Positions 63,873-64,000 of a stretch of DNA of 64,000 nucleotides are shown piece after piece. Position numbers and translations under genes: made by a program. How positions within the stretch are numbered: the stretch's first letter is position 1; every line of letters begins with the position of its first letter. Source of the stretch: Ptiloglossa arizonensis (taxonomy: Eukaryota; Arthropoda; Insecta; Hymenoptera; Colletidae); NCBI RefSeq assembly GCF_051014685.1, contig NW_027478891.1, positions 186,001-250,000 on the forward strand, given 5' to 3'. The notes beneath the pieces were generated by a model that worked only from the letters and a program-made list of their open reading frames with translations, did no database searches and was not told the DNA's origin.

Positions 63873-64000
63873 GAGAAACTCAAAATTTTCGCAGTTCTGA
63901 TGCTCGAAACGAATAACTAGAACCGCCTAGGGGAAAAGTGCGCATACCGTTGTAATCGGGCGAGCTTCTACTTTCAGATGCAACAGAAATTTTGCGGATT
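63873..64000 (+). repeat. Partial last monomer cut by the window edge (128 of 175 bp)
   Basis: The monomer is the GAACCGCC/GAGCTTC type and stops after TTTTGCGGATT. The satellite therefore continues beyond the right edge. Confidence 0.95.

Larger units (their letters stand above)
1..64000 (+). repeat. 175-bp satellite DNA array spanning the entire window (about 365.7 monomers)
   Basis: The block that begins with GAGAAACTC and ends with AAACGCTT recurs every 175 bases from base 1 (176, 351, 526, 701 and onward) to the last start at 63873. Every copy is in the same orientation. Neighbouring monomers differ at a limited set of positions, for example GACACG or GAAACG near monomer position 36, GGAGGTAAG, GGAAGTAAG or GGAGATAAG near 163, and GTCAATCC or GATCAATCC near 131. 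The consensus has roughly 51 A, 33 C, 46 G and 45 T, with 13 CpG. A unit near 175 bp, strict phase and higher-order organisation are hallmarks of centromeric or pericentromeric satellites; that location is inference. No gene or foreign insertion interrupts it. I do not recognise the family by name. Confidence 0.98.
51098..64000 (+). repeat. Zone dominated by a second 7-mer higher-order repeat (1225 bp)
   Basis: The order is: GTTGCACTCGGGCGTG, usually with CTACTGTCAG; TTTTCCGG; GTGTGCATACC with GCGAGATTC and GATGTGG; GCGAAACTC with AACCAG; GAATGG with CATAGCG and GGATGTAAG; GAATGAC/GGCGTAG with CGCACACCG and AATTATGCGG; GAACCGCC with GAGCTTC and GATCA. Complete units lie at 51098-52322, 52323-53547, 54423-55647, 57398-58622, 60373-61597 and 61598-62822. 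Between them are shorter runs of the same types, with TTTTCACAG and AGAAGCAAC monomers. In addition, 56348-58701 matches 59323-61676 at 2975 bases (17 monomers), with no difference that I could see. The window ends inside this zone. Confidence 0.92.

Noticed and set aside
1..64000. CRISPR array
   Set aside because: Repeats are 175 bp and contiguous. There are no unique spacers between short identical repeats, and no cas genes.
1..64000. Primate alpha satellite (about 171 bp, with CENP-B box)
   Set aside because: The unit length and the box-like motif recall it, but the period is 175 bp, CpG is abundant, and the rest of the monomer does not resemble alpha satellite as I know it. The match to the box core is incomplete.
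1..64000. Arabidopsis or Brassica type centromere satellite (about 176-180 bp)
   Set aside because: Only the length is similar. I see no shared sequence blocks with the 178-bp repeat as I remember it.
1..64000. tRNA, rRNA, telomere repeats or microsatellites
   Set aside because: None of their characteristic motifs appears. The only periodicity is the 175-bp unit and its multiples.
1..64000. Inverted or palindromic organisation of the array
   Set aside because: I looked for monomers in reverse orientation and found none; all starts read GAGAAACTC or a close variant on the plus strand.

Overview
The whole 64,000-base window is one uninterrupted head-to-tail satellite DNA array. The monomer is 175 bp. 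All copies point the same way, and I see no gene, transposon, RNA gene or unique sequence anywhere. Counting from base 1 there are 365 complete monomers (1-63872) plus 128 bases of a 366th. Phase is kept almost perfectly: only three net 1-bp deletions were found, in the monomers at 15226, 26250 and 27999. The array runs off both ends of the window.

This is eukaryotic satellite DNA of the kind found at centromeres or in other heterochromatin. My hand consensus has about 45% GC and 13 CpG per monomer (observed/expected about 1.5). CpG is therefore not depleted, which fits a genome with little germline CpG methylation, such as many insects and other invertebrates, better than a vertebrate. I do not recognise the family and cannot name the species.

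Monomers fall into recurring variant types, and their order shows nested higher-order repeats (HORs). From left to right: unordered lead-in (1-875); 6-mer HOR of 1050 bp (876-3930); mixed (3931-5600); 12-mer of 2100 bp (5601-9510); mixed with relics of the 6-mer (9511-12600); a pair of about 22-mer blocks differing by whole monomers (12601-19740); shuffled zone (19741-26269); 6-mer and 5-mer derived blocks (26270-30447); 7-mer of 1225 bp (30448-32897); near-identical tandem duplication of 2800 bp (33094-38706); 7-mer again (38673-41122) and a second 1225-bp tandem (40870-43319); irregular (43320-44972); 15-mer of 2625 bp (44973-49630); 6-mer of 1050 bp (48640-50680); and a zone dominated by a new 7-mer of 1225 bp (51098-64000). 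Hybrid monomers at several junctions mark in-register unequal exchanges inside the monomer.

Three properties of the monomer deserve attention. First, a CENP-B-box-like motif lies at monomer positions 73-89 (7 of 9 core bases in most copies, 8 of 9 in about 16 copies, all left of 39 kb). Second, a 57-nt segment (positions 106-162) starts with ATG, is open for 19 codons, is preceded by a pyrimidine-rich CAG and followed by GTAAGA, so each monomer looks like a mini-exon with a 118-nt intron. Third, there is strong dyad symmetry, including a 16-bp palindrome and 8-bp inverted arms about half a monomer apart. The short open frames in the window are by-products of the repeat and are not annotated as genes.
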